Source: a virus. From it: a DNA stretch of 41,280 bases. The stretch spans positions 1-41,280 of IMG/VR virus record IMGVR_UViG_3300030106_003981; one strand, written 5' to 3'. Under the pieces are notes generated by a model. It worked only from the letters and a program-made list of their open reading frames with translations. It was not told the origin of the DNA and did not search any database. A program made the position numbers and the translations under genes. This document shows positions 16,183-23,609 of this stretch, piece by piece (position 1 is the stretch's first letter; each line of letters opens with the position of its first letter).

Positions 16183-16698
16183 TTATCCCAAGCGAGTTGC
16201 CCTAAATGCTCTATCTAAATCCGCAAACAAACCGCCAGACTGAGTGTAGACCTTGTACCAATCAGGGTTTTGACCGCGAGAAGTTAATTTAAATCCACGC
16301 TCCTTATGCTCTGCGTATGTGACTTCGGTTCCATCTCTTCGAGGGACTGTTGCACCTGGGTTGTTAACTGCAAATCCCGCGTAAGAAGTTGAGTTTCCAA
16401 TAAACATAGGGCGAGAAATGGGAAACTTTAAAGAAGACACAGTAAGAGGTCCGCTCGCCGTAGGCTTTGGGGCAGTAGTTCGTTTAGGAATTTCATCATC
16501 AAAATCGCGCCTAAACCCAGGACGATCATCAGTTGGCTTTACAGCGTTTTGACTTAACTGCCATTTACGACCAAAACTAGACGTCCACCACGGACCTTCG
16601 CTTTGAAGCGAACGAATAATTACAGGTCCAGCAGTTTCACGCGCTGTTTCAACAAGTCTGCGAATATCTTTTGTCATTTCTGTAATTGGTTTTGCCAT
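16183..16698 (-). CDS. Tail completion / minor tail protein
   Basis: A 171-residue protein of unknown exact family in the slot between the tail terminator and the chaperone. It has a helical N-terminus (residues 1-35), a basic, Pro-rich centre and a YAGFAVNNPGATVP segment typical of phage neck proteins of the HK97 gp10 type. I choose the ATG at 16698, which overlaps the preceding stop as TGATG. A GTG one codon earlier is possible. Confidence 0.6.
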   Translation of the reverse strand: MAKPITEMTKDIRRLVETARETAGPVIIRSLQSEGPWWTSSFGRKWQLSQNAVKPTDDRPGFRRDFDDEIPKRTTAPKPTASGPLTVSSLKFPISRPMFIGNSTSYAGFAVNNPGATVPRRDGTEVTYAEHKERGFKLTSRGQNPDWYKVYTQSGGLFADLDRAFRATRLG

Positions 16699-17123
16699 CA
16701 CACCGCAGTAAACGTACAGCGAACAACACTGACAAAATGGCTTGTTCCCTCATCGGTTACAGCTGTAGGTCCAGTAATCTGCCCTACACGCGGCACAACA
16801 GAATACGTGTCAACATATCCAGCAGCATTTACTGACGTCAAACCATCAATAACTGACTCTGCTATCGCAGCCGCTGCAGCACTACCTCTATTCCTTGGCG
16901 TAAAAATGCCGCATTGCACCGTTCCAGCATACTGATCGATCGCTGCGCCATGAGGTTGGATCGTAGCCTGATCAAAGTTGATCGTTACTAACACATACTT
17001 CTTAGTCTTACCAGGCGTTGTAAATGGCATATTGTCAAAAACAACCGACACAGTAGCGTCAGCAGCTGTGACTGCAGTGTTAATCGCAGTTTCAAGCGCA
17101 GCCCTAGCATTAACAAGTGTCAT
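16698..17123 (-). CDS. Tail terminator-like protein
   Basis: A 141-residue protein: an N-terminal helix (NARAALETAINTAV), strands (VSVVFDN, KKYVLVTINF), a GTVQCGIFTPRNRG strand-turn and a helix AAAAAIAESVIDGL. This alpha/beta order is that of tail terminator proteins (lambda gpU fold, DUF4128-like). Its place just after the head-closure pair agrees. It overlaps both neighbours by one base or shares a base with the stop. Confidence 0.65.
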   Translation of the reverse strand: MTLVNARAALETAINTAVTAADATVSVVFDNMPFTTPGKTKKYVLVTINFDQATIQPHGAAIDQYAGTVQCGIFTPRNRGSAAAAAIAESVIDGLTSVNAAGYVDTYSVVPRVGQITGPTAVTDEGTSHFVSVVRCTFTAV

Positions 17124-17509
17124 CAGAAGGCCACCCGCAAAACATACAGATACTTTTGCTTTCCACGCAATGTACGAATGTCTACGATGTGAGCCACTCG
17201 CGTCGTGCCAGCATACGTCAAGCTTACCTCATCCTGAAGTGTTGGGCGATTGTTGCCAATCGTACTAGGCGAAACATAAATTTTTGCTGCTTGACTGCTT
17301 TCAGAGCCTTCGTCGTCTGAGTTTACAAACTCGACAGGCGCTTTGATGTCAGAATAGATTGTGTCAGTTGTTGCTACGGCACCTGTCGTAATATCATAAG
17401 ACTCAGATGTTTTTCTTGTGTAAGTAATTGTTGTGTCTAAAGCGTCACCTAAGTCAGCAACAACGCTTTTAGCAACACTTTGCAGAATACCATCAAGATC
17501 AATTGCCAC
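17123..17509 (-). CDS. Head-closure/connector protein, paralogue B
   Basis: A 128-residue protein, GTG start. It shares a fold-long pattern with its upstream neighbour (17511-17972): SVAKSVVADLG, YDITTGA, KAPVEFVNSD, QAAKIYVSPSTIG, then DIRTLRGKQKYLYVLRVAF at the end. Expected role: a neck protein joining head and tail, from position between the connector and the tail terminator. It is 25 residues shorter than its paralogue, mainly through loss of a loop after the IG motif. Confidence 0.7.
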   Translation of the reverse strand: MAIDLDGILQSVAKSVVADLGDALDTTITYTRKTSESYDITTGAVATTDTIYSDIKAPVEFVNSDDEGSESSQAAKIYVSPSTIGNNRPTLQDEVSLTYAGTTRVAHIVDIRTLRGKQKYLYVLRVAF

Positions 17510-17510
17510 G

Positions 17511-17972
17511 TCAGAACCTCACTCGAATAATGTAAAAATACTCTTGCTTGCCTCCATAAGTGCGAATGTCAGTAATTTGACAATTATCACCAGAGCCGCT
17601 AAGCGGATCAATCATCAGAGTGTCGCCTACCTGCGTTATAATATCCGCTCCGCTTTGTGTTCCCAAAGCCTCTTCAATATCAAATAAAACAATTTGATCG
17701 TCTAGATCTGGATACGATCCACCGATCTGACTTGGTGCAATATAAACCTGAGCGGCTTGCTGCTCAGTACGCCCTGCCTCCTCAGCATCAATAAATTCAA
17801 CTGGTGCTTTAAAAAAATAAGACGTCTGCGTTGAATTAAATTCACCAGTCGCTACATTGTATGTGCCACCAGACTGTTTTAAAAATGAAATATCGACATT
17901 AAGACCAACGCCTAAATCGCTGACAACCGTCTTGGCTACTGAAACCAACGTTTTGTCTAGCGCTCCAGGCAT
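17511..17972 (-). CDS. Head-closure/connector protein, paralogue A
   Basis: A 153-residue protein with the same series of motifs as its downstream neighbour: SVAKTVVSDLG, YNVATGE, KAPVEFIDAE, QAAQVYIAPSQIGG, DIRTYGGKQEYFYIIRVRF. It has an additional loop (about residues 105-130) with IITQVGDTLMIDP. The two genes are one base apart and lie head to tail, so a tandem duplication is likely. Function is inferred from the neck position. Confidence 0.7.
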   Translation of the reverse strand: MPGALDKTLVSVAKTVVSDLGVGLNVDISFLKQSGGTYNVATGEFNSTQTSYFFKAPVEFIDAEEAGRTEQQAAQVYIAPSQIGGSYPDLDDQIVLFDIEEALGTQSGADIITQVGDTLMIDPLSGSGDNCQITDIRTYGGKQEYFYIIRVRF

Positions 17973-17973
17973 A

Positions 17974-18504
17974 TCAACCCCTCACGACGCGGACAGAATA
18001 GCTACCGCTGCCGCCCAAACAGTAAGCCCCAAGATAAGACTGAAGCCAAGGATAAACGTCGAATACGTTGTTAACAGTTCCAGTAGCCTGACTAGAAGTG
18101 TTATACTCCACTTCCATTTCTCCGAGCTTGACGGATTTGTATAGCCCCGTATCGCCGGTAGACCCTGTAATCGAGTCCGTGTCATTGGCCAAAGCGTTCG
18201 CTAACTCATAGGTAGCGTATTTAATGTCGTTGGGAATAGATGTACACGCCAACTCAACACGATCGACATGATAATTATTGCGAGGCCAGCTCAACGCTTG
18301 GCTTACGTCGCAACGATCACCATAAAAATTCAAGGTATCAATCCAGCGCGTGGCTGAAATCAATGATCGATTTTTTTGATCGTCTGTTTTGTCGTCCCAG
18401 TTTGTGCTACTTGGAACGGTTTCAAAATACGTGTTGGCTTCGGCCAACGTCACATAGCTGTTGGCTGTCTCGCTCTTTAATGTGGCGTTGATCGTGGCAG
18501 CCAT
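17974..18504 (-). CDS. Head-tail adaptor (DnaT-like fold)
   Basis: A 176-residue protein beginning MAATINATLKSETANSYVTL. This start, and the helical centre with SATRWIDTLNFYGDR and LSWPRNN, match a phage adaptor family that databases often label 'DnaT-like ssDNA-binding'. It is the first gene after the major capsid protein and a terminator, the normal place for a head-tail adaptor. I prefer the ATG at 18504; an ATG 24 bases upstream lies inside the terminator. Confidence 0.75.
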   Translation of the reverse strand: MAATINATLKSETANSYVTLAEANTYFETVPSSTNWDDKTDDQKNRSLISATRWIDTLNFYGDRCDVSQALSWPRNNYHVDRVELACTSIPNDIKYATYELANALANDTDSITGSTGDTGLYKSVKLGEMEVEYNTSSQATGTVNNVFDVYPWLQSYLGAYCLGGSGSYSVRVVRG

Positions 18505-18507
18505 AGC

Positions 18508-18542
18508 AAAAAAAGAAAGTGGCCCCACCTAATGGTAGGGCC
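18508..18542 (-). terminator. Intrinsic terminator after the major capsid gene
   Basis: On the minus strand GGCCCTACC (18542-18534), loop ATTA, GGTGGGGCC (18529-18521) form a 9-bp stem with one T-G pair. It is followed, after a short ACTTTC, by a run of seven T ending at 18508. It lies 20 bases after the capsid stop. A partial terminator here would raise capsid expression relative to the tail genes. Confidence 0.8.
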
Positions 18543-18562
18543 TTTGCTCTGATCAGGAAAGA

Positions 18563-19642
18563 TCAGATGGTGCTGGTGTCCAGCGAACTGTTGACAGTAA
18601 TCTGAACCATAGGAATCAGATCGATGTCGTAGGTCGCAGACCAGTTGCCAGCAGTAGCAAGGTCGCTGTTGTTCGGATTATCGAAGCTACCACCCCATGC
18701 AGTACCCATCACATGGTACGTGGAGTGGTAGTCAACTGACAGCACGTCCTGCTTAGACAGCACGTTACGGTCAGCTTCAATCCGCAGCTCTTGCTGCACG
18801 CCTTCCATAATTGTTCCTGCTTTCGTCAGATAGCAATAGAACTCACGCTGGTGACCGCCAGTGCCAGGAGCCACAGTATTAACCTGAGGATCCATAATCA
18901 CGTTCATACCGGCAAATTCACCGATAGAACGAGCACCAACGCCAACACCGCCGCCACCCCAAGTGATTGCACCACCAGTAGACAGTGCAGAAGTGGAGAA
19001 GGTCAACAGGCCAACTTGATACAGGTAGTAACCCACAGAAGGGTGAACTACCAGAGTATCCAGCTCGTCACCACGCTCTCCAAGCAGAGAGCGTCCGCGT
19101 GCTACAGCAGCAGCAGTAAGAAAGTTGTTCTCATCTGCTCCAGATGCAGCAGCCTTGCCCAGGTCTAGTGCGTTGCCAGACAAAGCAGTGCCAAACAAGC
19201 CAGCAAGCTGAGAGAACAGACGTGCGCTGTTCAGCTTGTTAATAGCATCAGCCAGTTGGTTGCGAATGTGAAGCATTGGATCTTCACCAGCAGCCAAAAC
19301 TGCAATGTCATCTACGGCATACGCGAAACCGCGATGGCAGATGGTTGCAATCTGAGTGCCTGTACCGATTTTCTGCGGGGTCAGATAACCGGCTCCACTG
19401 GTTCCCCAGGTGGCAGTGCCACTCATGATCTCCTCAGTTGGAGACGTAGGGTTGAACTCAGGAACTTGAATCCGCGTACCGCCCTGACGAGAGTCTAGAA
19501 GAGCATTACGGGAGACAGCGCCAGACTTGATAAACAAGCTGCGCTCTTTGATCGCCTCAGACACATAAGTGCTGAGATTATTCCTTTTTACGATGTCCGC
19601 CAGAAGGACACCGCCGGAATAATTCTGAAATGGTGCGGCCAT
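18563..19642 (-). CDS. Major capsid protein
   Basis: A 359-residue protein in the canonical place downstream of a scaffold-like gene. It has an N-terminal helix-rich arm (VKRNNLSTYVSEAIKERSL), a GGTRIQVPEFN strand, a LNSARLFSQLAGLFG spine-helix-like segment at about 140, and DELDTLVVHPSVGYYLYQVG followed by a Gly-rich loop and IGEFAGMNVIMDP. These match HK97-fold capsid proteins. The C-terminus is rich in Asn, Ser and Thr. A terminator follows immediately. Confidence 0.88.
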   Translation of the reverse strand: MAAPFQNYSGGVLLADIVKRNNLSTYVSEAIKERSLFIKSGAVSRNALLDSRQGGTRIQVPEFNPTSPTEEIMSGTATWGTSGAGYLTPQKIGTGTQIATICHRGFAYAVDDIAVLAAGEDPMLHIRNQLADAINKLNSARLFSQLAGLFGTALSGNALDLGKAAASGADENNFLTAAAVARGRSLLGERGDELDTLVVHPSVGYYLYQVGLLTFSTSALSTGGAITWGGGGVGVGARSIGEFAGMNVIMDPQVNTVAPGTGGHQREFYCYLTKAGTIMEGVQQELRIEADRNVLSKQDVLSVDYHSTYHVMGTAWGGSFDNPNNSDLATAGNWSATYDIDLIPMVQITVNSSLDTSTI

Positions 19643-19672
19643 TTCTTATTCTAGGATAAAGTTTGCGGGGTC

Positions 19673-19689
19673 TCAAGTCACGGACTTGA
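19673..19689. promoter_or_regulatory. Hairpin ahead of the capsid gene
   Basis: A perfect inverted repeat TCAAGTC / GACTTGA with a three-base loop lies between the scaffold and capsid genes. It would form in the mRNA about 30 bases before the capsid start. There is no T run, so it is not a terminator; it may be a processing or stabilising stem. Confidence 0.5.
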
Positions 19690-19709
19690 AAGTGGTGTCC
19701 CACTGGGAC

Positions 19710-20414
19710 TTATTTACCAGCCTCTCTACGCAGCACGGCTGCAAGATCGGGGTCGGTAGCGTCCAAGGCCATTTGCCTTGTTAAGTTAATACTACCCTCT
19801 AACCAGGGATTTGCGACACCTGCAGCACCAGCTGTCCCTGTTGCGGGCTTTGCACCCATCCCAGCAGCTGTACTAGGCTTAAAATGATGTTCAAACCCAG
19901 AACCAGGATTTTTTAACTTAGCGAGATAAACGCCAAGATCCTGCTCAACACCGCCATCAAGAATCTTGACGGCACCAGTGTCAGACTTTTTCAAATTTGA
20001 CTGAACCAACTGAAGCATCTGCTCAGCGTTGATTGCACCAGCCTGGCTAATAGCAGCCAACGCAGACGTTTTCATCGCTGCAGTCTCATTCGAAACCTTC
20101 AACTCATCAAGCTGACGCTGCAGATCTACAATCTGTTGATCTTTGCTTTGGGCGGTTTTGTTGGCCTCCTCCCAAAGATCCTTCCATTGACCTTGATCTT
20201 CAAGCGTTTTACGCCGTTGATCATCCTGTTTTTTGTAAACCTCGTCTAACTTACCTTTGATGCCTTGAAATTTTTCCTCGGCTTCACTGGCACGTTGTTG
20301 AAGTGTTTGAATCTGCTGTTCATAAGCAGAAACATCGGCAGCAGCAGGTTCAGTCGCAGCCACAGGCTGTTCAGGCGACGCCACTGGCGTTTCCTGGATG
20401 ACTTGTTCTTCCAT
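19710..20414 (-). CDS. Scaffolding-like protein
   Basis: A 234-residue acidic protein: a Pro/Ala/Glu-rich N-terminus, a long coiled coil at about 30-112 with Gln-rich heptads, and an Ala/Gly-rich linker before a short C-terminal helix (ATDPDLAAVLRREAGK). Scaffolds of HK97-fold phages have this organisation, and it lies just upstream of the major capsid gene. I see no protease motif. Confidence 0.8.
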   Translation of the reverse strand: MEEQVIQETPVASPEQPVAATEPAAADVSAYEQQIQTLQQRASEAEEKFQGIKGKLDEVYKKQDDQRRKTLEDQGQWKDLWEEANKTAQSKDQQIVDLQRQLDELKVSNETAAMKTSALAAISQAGAINAEQMLQLVQSNLKKSDTGAVKILDGGVEQDLGVYLAKLKNPGSGFEHHFKPSTAAGMGAKPATGTAGAAGVANPWLEGSINLTRQMALDATDPDLAAVLRREAGK

Positions 20415-20416
20415 TA

Positions 20417-20536
20417 TTAGGAGTCAGTAGACTTTTCTACTTTACTAGATTTAGTGCTTTTAGCCGAAGTTTTTTTGGCTGTTGCAGGCTTTTCCTCTTT
20501 TTTGGGAGGATTGATCTCTTCAAAGCGAAGTCCCAT
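20417..20536 (-). CDS. Tiny Lys/Ser-rich protein between portal and scaffold
   Basis: A 39-codon gene that exactly fits the gap of 136 bases: it starts 14 bases after the portal stop and ends just before the scaffold start. The protein starts MGLRFEEINPP and continues as a Lys/Ser/Thr-rich, probably disordered tail. No strong ribosome site is seen. Function unknown; a head-assembly helper is a guess from position. Confidence 0.55.
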   Translation of the reverse strand: MGLRFEEINPPKKEEKPATAKKTSAKSTKSSKVEKSTDS

Positions 20537-20550
20537 GAGATTAGAACGTA

Positions 20551-22002
20551 TTACTCCTCTACTGTACCGCTAGTTGGAGCCTCTGCAGCTGTAGGCAGGA
20601 TTTCGCCCTGCACCAGCATGTCGCGGAACTCTTCACGATCAATGATCTGATCCTGGAACAACTGAGACATTGCAGCAATATCCTGCCCAATCAACCGCTG
20701 CAGATCAAAGTCACGACTGATTTTGACCTCCGGTGCCTCAAGACCCAAATAATTAGCTGCCATGTCATACGCTTTCTGAAGACCTTCCTCAAGATCCATC
20801 GATACCATCGATAGCATTGAATTGGTATCGATTCGATCCAAACGTCGTGCATCAGCAGATTCAGCTACGAACTTTTGCTGGCTGAGCGTGCTGATCCCCA
20901 ACGTCGCCATTTGCTGTTGCAATTCTTTAATTTCTGCAGATTGCGCTTCAAAAGCATTAGCTGCCGGCTCCACGTAATAGATCTTATTGCCTGGTTGCGT
21001 TGCCATCGCATAATTTACGCTGATTGCGACGTCCTTAGTCTGATCGTCCCAACCCTCCATCACCAGCATTGGCTGCGAAGCAATATGCAGACTATGGATC
21101 AGGTCAGCCTGTCGCTGAAAATGAGCCAAGTTCAAATGTGCAATATCCAGCAACGGCGGACGACTGGTCATTGTGTCCGTCTTGTTCGCATAAACAGTGA
21201 CTAACGGTATTTGCTCCAATGAGTAAGGGCCTGATTCAACCAGCTCGTACTGCGCTGTAGCGTCGGATTGATCGAACGAAGAGGGGTATGGGTACTGCCC
21301 TTGCATCTCCTTACGTTGTTCTGCCTGTCGAAACACGCGATAACGACCCGGCTCAATAACACGGATTTGGTCATAGACTTTTTCTCCAAATTCACCGTCA
21401 GGAACTACAGCTTTTTCACCAATTCGTACTTGAGTAAGATTACCGTAATTGGTTTCGCGGTCCAGTCGCCAACCGTACACATTGGTTGGATCCACTTCAA
21501 TCCAATAGGGCCGACGATTAAGAGCACGCTCCTCTGCAAGACTTCTTGCATCCGAAGGCGCAGGAAAATCAACCAACGTGTGACAGTGCCCATAAGTCAG
21601 GGCACAAATCAGGAGTCGTCGAGCGTATTCATCTAAATCAGATCCACAGCCATCGACGTCTTTGTTGAAGACATCTGTCCAGTATGGATCGCCTTGAACA
21701 CTAATGGGCTTTCTTAAGATCAATCCAGCTGCCGCACGAATCAATCTTTGTGTATATGGCGTAAAAACAGCTCGATTTACTCGCGCTAAATACGCTGAAT
21801 AGTCTTCGCGTGGCTCTAAAGGCAAAAAAGCTTCAGAATTGTCACGAAGATATTCCGTTCCAGCAGTCACGGCCTTCATAATCTCCCAGCCCTTCATCTG
21901 GTCGATTACAGCCCGTGTTCGCACAAACGGACTATCAACACTTCCCATATAGGAAGAGCTGACCAAATGCGTTCGTACTAGACCTGGAACGGAATACGTC
22001 AT
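20551..22002 (-). CDS. Portal protein
   Basis: A 483-residue protein with features of portal proteins of the DUF4055 type: YLARVNRAVFTPYTQRLIRAAAGLI in the N-terminal stem, then RPYWIEVDPTNVYGWRLDR, then a helix-rich wing with a long helix from QSAEIKELQQQMATLG. A dodecameric channel for DNA packaging at the capsid vertex is the expected role. It lies two genes after the tail tube gene and directly before the scaffold region. Confidence 0.88.
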   Translation of the reverse strand: MTYSVPGLVRTHLVSSSYMGSVDSPFVRTRAVIDQMKGWEIMKAVTAGTEYLRDNSEAFLPLEPREDYSAYLARVNRAVFTPYTQRLIRAAAGLILRKPISVQGDPYWTDVFNKDVDGCGSDLDEYARRLLICALTYGHCHTLVDFPAPSDARSLAEERALNRRPYWIEVDPTNVYGWRLDRETNYGNLTQVRIGEKAVVPDGEFGEKVYDQIRVIEPGRYRVFRQAEQRKEMQGQYPYPSSFDQSDATAQYELVESGPYSLEQIPLVTVYANKTDTMTSRPPLLDIAHLNLAHFQRQADLIHSLHIASQPMLVMEGWDDQTKDVAISVNYAMATQPGNKIYYVEPAANAFEAQSAEIKELQQQMATLGISTLSQQKFVAESADARRLDRIDTNSMLSMVSMDLEEGLQKAYDMAANYLGLEAPEVKISRDFDLQRLIGQDIAAMSQLFQDQIIDREEFRDMLVQGEILPTAAEAPTSGTVEE

Positions 22003-22011
22003 TGACCTGTT

Positions 22012-22278
22012 TTAGTTAGAGCAGCCCCATCGTCTCCGAGCGGCTTTTCCTCTTTCACCTGTCCAGCTTTTGCTACGAGCGCAAAAAGATTTTTTACGTG
22101 CAGCCTCAGCTTTTGTCTTGGGTTTTCCCGTAACAGGTGGCTTGAGATTGGATCCTGTCTCACGGTTGTAACGAGCCCGACCTTTGGCAGTCAAGCCAGC
22201 ACCCTTGCTAGCCGGAAGTTTTTCACCCCGGCCAACACTTAAACTAGGACCACGCTTTCGCTTTTTACGCTCAGCCAT
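22012..22278 (-). CDS. Small basic protein, conserved in marine phages
   Basis: An 88-residue, strongly basic protein with repeated short motifs: SLSVGRGEKLPASKG, then TAKGRARYNRETG and a SFCARSKSWTGERGKAARRRWGC end. I recall very similar short proteins next to head genes in marine phage genomes. The role is unknown. The pattern suggests RNA or DNA binding, possibly a capsid-internal protein. Confidence 0.75.
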   Translation of the reverse strand: MAERKKRKRGPSLSVGRGEKLPASKGAGLTAKGRARYNRETGSNLKPPVTGKPKTKAEAARKKSFCARSKSWTGERGKAARRRWGCSN

Positions 22279-22288
22279 GACCTAAGCC

Positions 22289-22711
22289 TCACTCAAGGTT
22301 GGAAGTGATAGTGCCGCTGGTAATGAAGTTGCAAGTGGCAATAACCAAGTCACCAACTGTAGAAGTAATGTCCATGCTGGTAATAATTCCAGCAAAGCTT
22401 ACAGAATCAGTATTAGTGGTGCTGCCAGTGGTAAATAACTCAAAGCTTGCATCGGCAGCATCGCTGGTTTTTACGATATCCTCAATCAGTCCAGCTTGTC
22501 CAGTTGCGTCAGGATCGTAAACTAATTCGACTGTACCAGAGCCGGAAATCATGCTGCCAACAAAGCTACGGAAAGTATCTCCGTGCTTAGTGGTATCCAA
22601 TGTTTCTTTGCTAATGTTTAGGCTCCAGCTGCGAGTGCCGACGACTGGAGCAAGTGAGCCAGAACCAGTTTCAAACTGAACTGAGCCCTGTTCTCCGCGT
22701 AGAACAGCCAT
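22289..22711 (-). CDS. Major tail tube protein
   Basis: A 140-residue protein: MAVLRGEQGSVQF, then SWSLNISKETLDTTKHGD and a C-terminal TSTVGDLVIATCNFITSG. This is the tail tube fold of siphoviruses (WSLNISKETLDTT is a typical strand-turn). Remarkably it sits between terminase and portal, about 5 kb upstream of the other tail genes. That the frame is conserved and lacks a second tube candidate near the tape measure gene supports the call. Confidence 0.82.
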   Translation of the reverse strand: MAVLRGEQGSVQFETGSGSLAPVVGTRSWSLNISKETLDTTKHGDTFRSFVGSMISGSGTVELVYDPDATGQAGLIEDIVKTSDAADASFELFTTGSTTNTDSVSFAGIITSMDITSTVGDLVIATCNFITSGTITSNLE

Positions 22712-22768
22712 GAGTTGACAAAAGAAGGGTTATACCCCTCATTCTAACCTGTCAAGCTCGGTAAGCCA

Positions 22769-23068
22769 TCACTTCTTAGACCGCTTTGCCTTAGATCCCG
22801 GCTTTCGACGCTTATGTTGATACCCGATCTTCTTTGAACTGGTCTTCTCACGCTTAAATCTAGCCTTCTCCGCTGGACTCATCTCCTTTGTCGTCTTCGG
22901 CGTCTTGTCAGATACACGCTTCGATGGACGACACGCAGGATAATCCCGCTTCTCCCCCTTGGAACGCCCACACGGCTTCCCGGTCTTTACGTCGACCCAC
23001 TTCTCCGCAAACCATCGCCCCAATCCACCACGGGGTTTAGCGGCGCTTTTTCGCTTTTTTTCCGCCAT
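22769..23068 (-). CDS. Small basic protein with a WxxEKWVDV motif
   Basis: A 99-residue basic protein. A central segment RGGLGRWFAEKWVDVKTGKP (residues 13-32) is followed by Cys residues (CGRSKG and CRPSKR) and a Lys-rich tail. I recall this small family from marine phages and metagenomes; it has no known function. Two Cys suggest metal binding, an inference. The stop of this gene lies near the start of the tail tube transcript. Confidence 0.7.
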   Translation of the reverse strand: MAEKKRKSAAKPRGGLGRWFAEKWVDVKTGKPCGRSKGEKRDYPACRPSKRVSDKTPKTTKEMSPAEKARFKREKTSSKKIGYQHKRRKPGSKAKRSKK

Positions 23069-23228
23069 CGCTTACCTTCCGATAGGTGCCACCACGCTTC
23101 TTATACTCGCGCACCAACCATGCATTCGCGTAAGCGCTGGGATAAACAGCAAACTTACGCTTCGCCTCGGCTTTGACGCGAGAATACAGCGCCTTGTTCG
23201 TAGGCTCGTTCCTACTTGCCACAATCAC
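23037..23228 (-). CDS. Small basic protein, YSRVKAEAKRKF family
   Basis: A 63-residue protein with a conserved helix YSRVKAEAKRKF and SAYANAWLVREYKKRGG, which I recall as an uncharacterised phage family (DUF5872-like; number not certain). It starts with GTG, overlaps the next basic gene by 32 bases and the preceding one by 17. Together with its neighbours it forms a block of small, very basic proteins. A nucleic-acid-binding role is likely but not shown. Confidence 0.7.
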   Translation of the reverse strand: MIVASRNEPTNKALYSRVKAEAKRKFAVYPSAYANAWLVREYKKRGGTYRKVSDGGKKAKKRR

Positions 23229-23319
23229 ACCGCATCTTCTTAGAGCCTTTGCTCATGCCCTTCTTCTTGGTGCTTTTCTTAGTGCCCTTTTTGGCACCAT
23301 TTCCATAATGGCCAGGCAT
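23212..23319 (-). CDS. Tiny Lys-rich protein with a CDC end
   Basis: A 35-codon gene that fills the 117 bases between the zinc-ribbon gene and the 63-residue gene. The protein starts MPGHYGNGAKKG, continues Lys-rich and ends MRCDCGK. I recall short proteins starting MPGHYG in marine phages. Its end overlaps the next gene by 17 bases. The product would be nearly all charged. Confidence 0.6.
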   Translation of the reverse strand: MPGHYGNGAKKGTKKSTKKKGMSKGSKKMRCDCGK

Positions 23320-23345
23320 AGCAGTGATGAGGATCTGTCACCATC

Positions 23346-23603
23346 CTAACGGGTCTTGGACGCATATTCCAATGTCACACGCCGCTCCTTCCCCGCAGGC
23401 GACGTCCAACGGTTAAAAATTATCCTAATTGACTCGTCTAGCACTTCTTCGGGTGGCTGCACTGTACTCCATTGATAATTACAATCCCTGCACTTACGCA
23501 TTCGCACAAAATCATCATCCTGAGACGTAAACCGCCCCAAAACAACAACATCCTTTGACTCGCACGCTGGACATGTTGGTGCGTTTAGTGCTCGATGACC
23601 CAC
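23346..23603 (-). CDS. NrdR-like zinc-ribbon protein
   Basis: An 85-residue protein, GTG start, with a zinc ribbon formed by C11-x2-C14 and C38-x2-C41. The ribbon resembles the N-terminal domain of the NrdR repressor (CPACESKDVVVLGRF, RMRKCRDCNYQWSTVQ), but the ATP-cone domain is missing. It directly follows the large terminase. It may be a phage regulator or a packaging accessory factor. Confidence 0.7.
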   Translation of the reverse strand: MGHRALNAPTCPACESKDVVVLGRFTSQDDDFVRMRKCRDCNYQWSTVQPPEEVLDESIRIIFNRWTSPAGKERRVTLEYASKTR

Positions 23604-23609
23604 AAAAAA

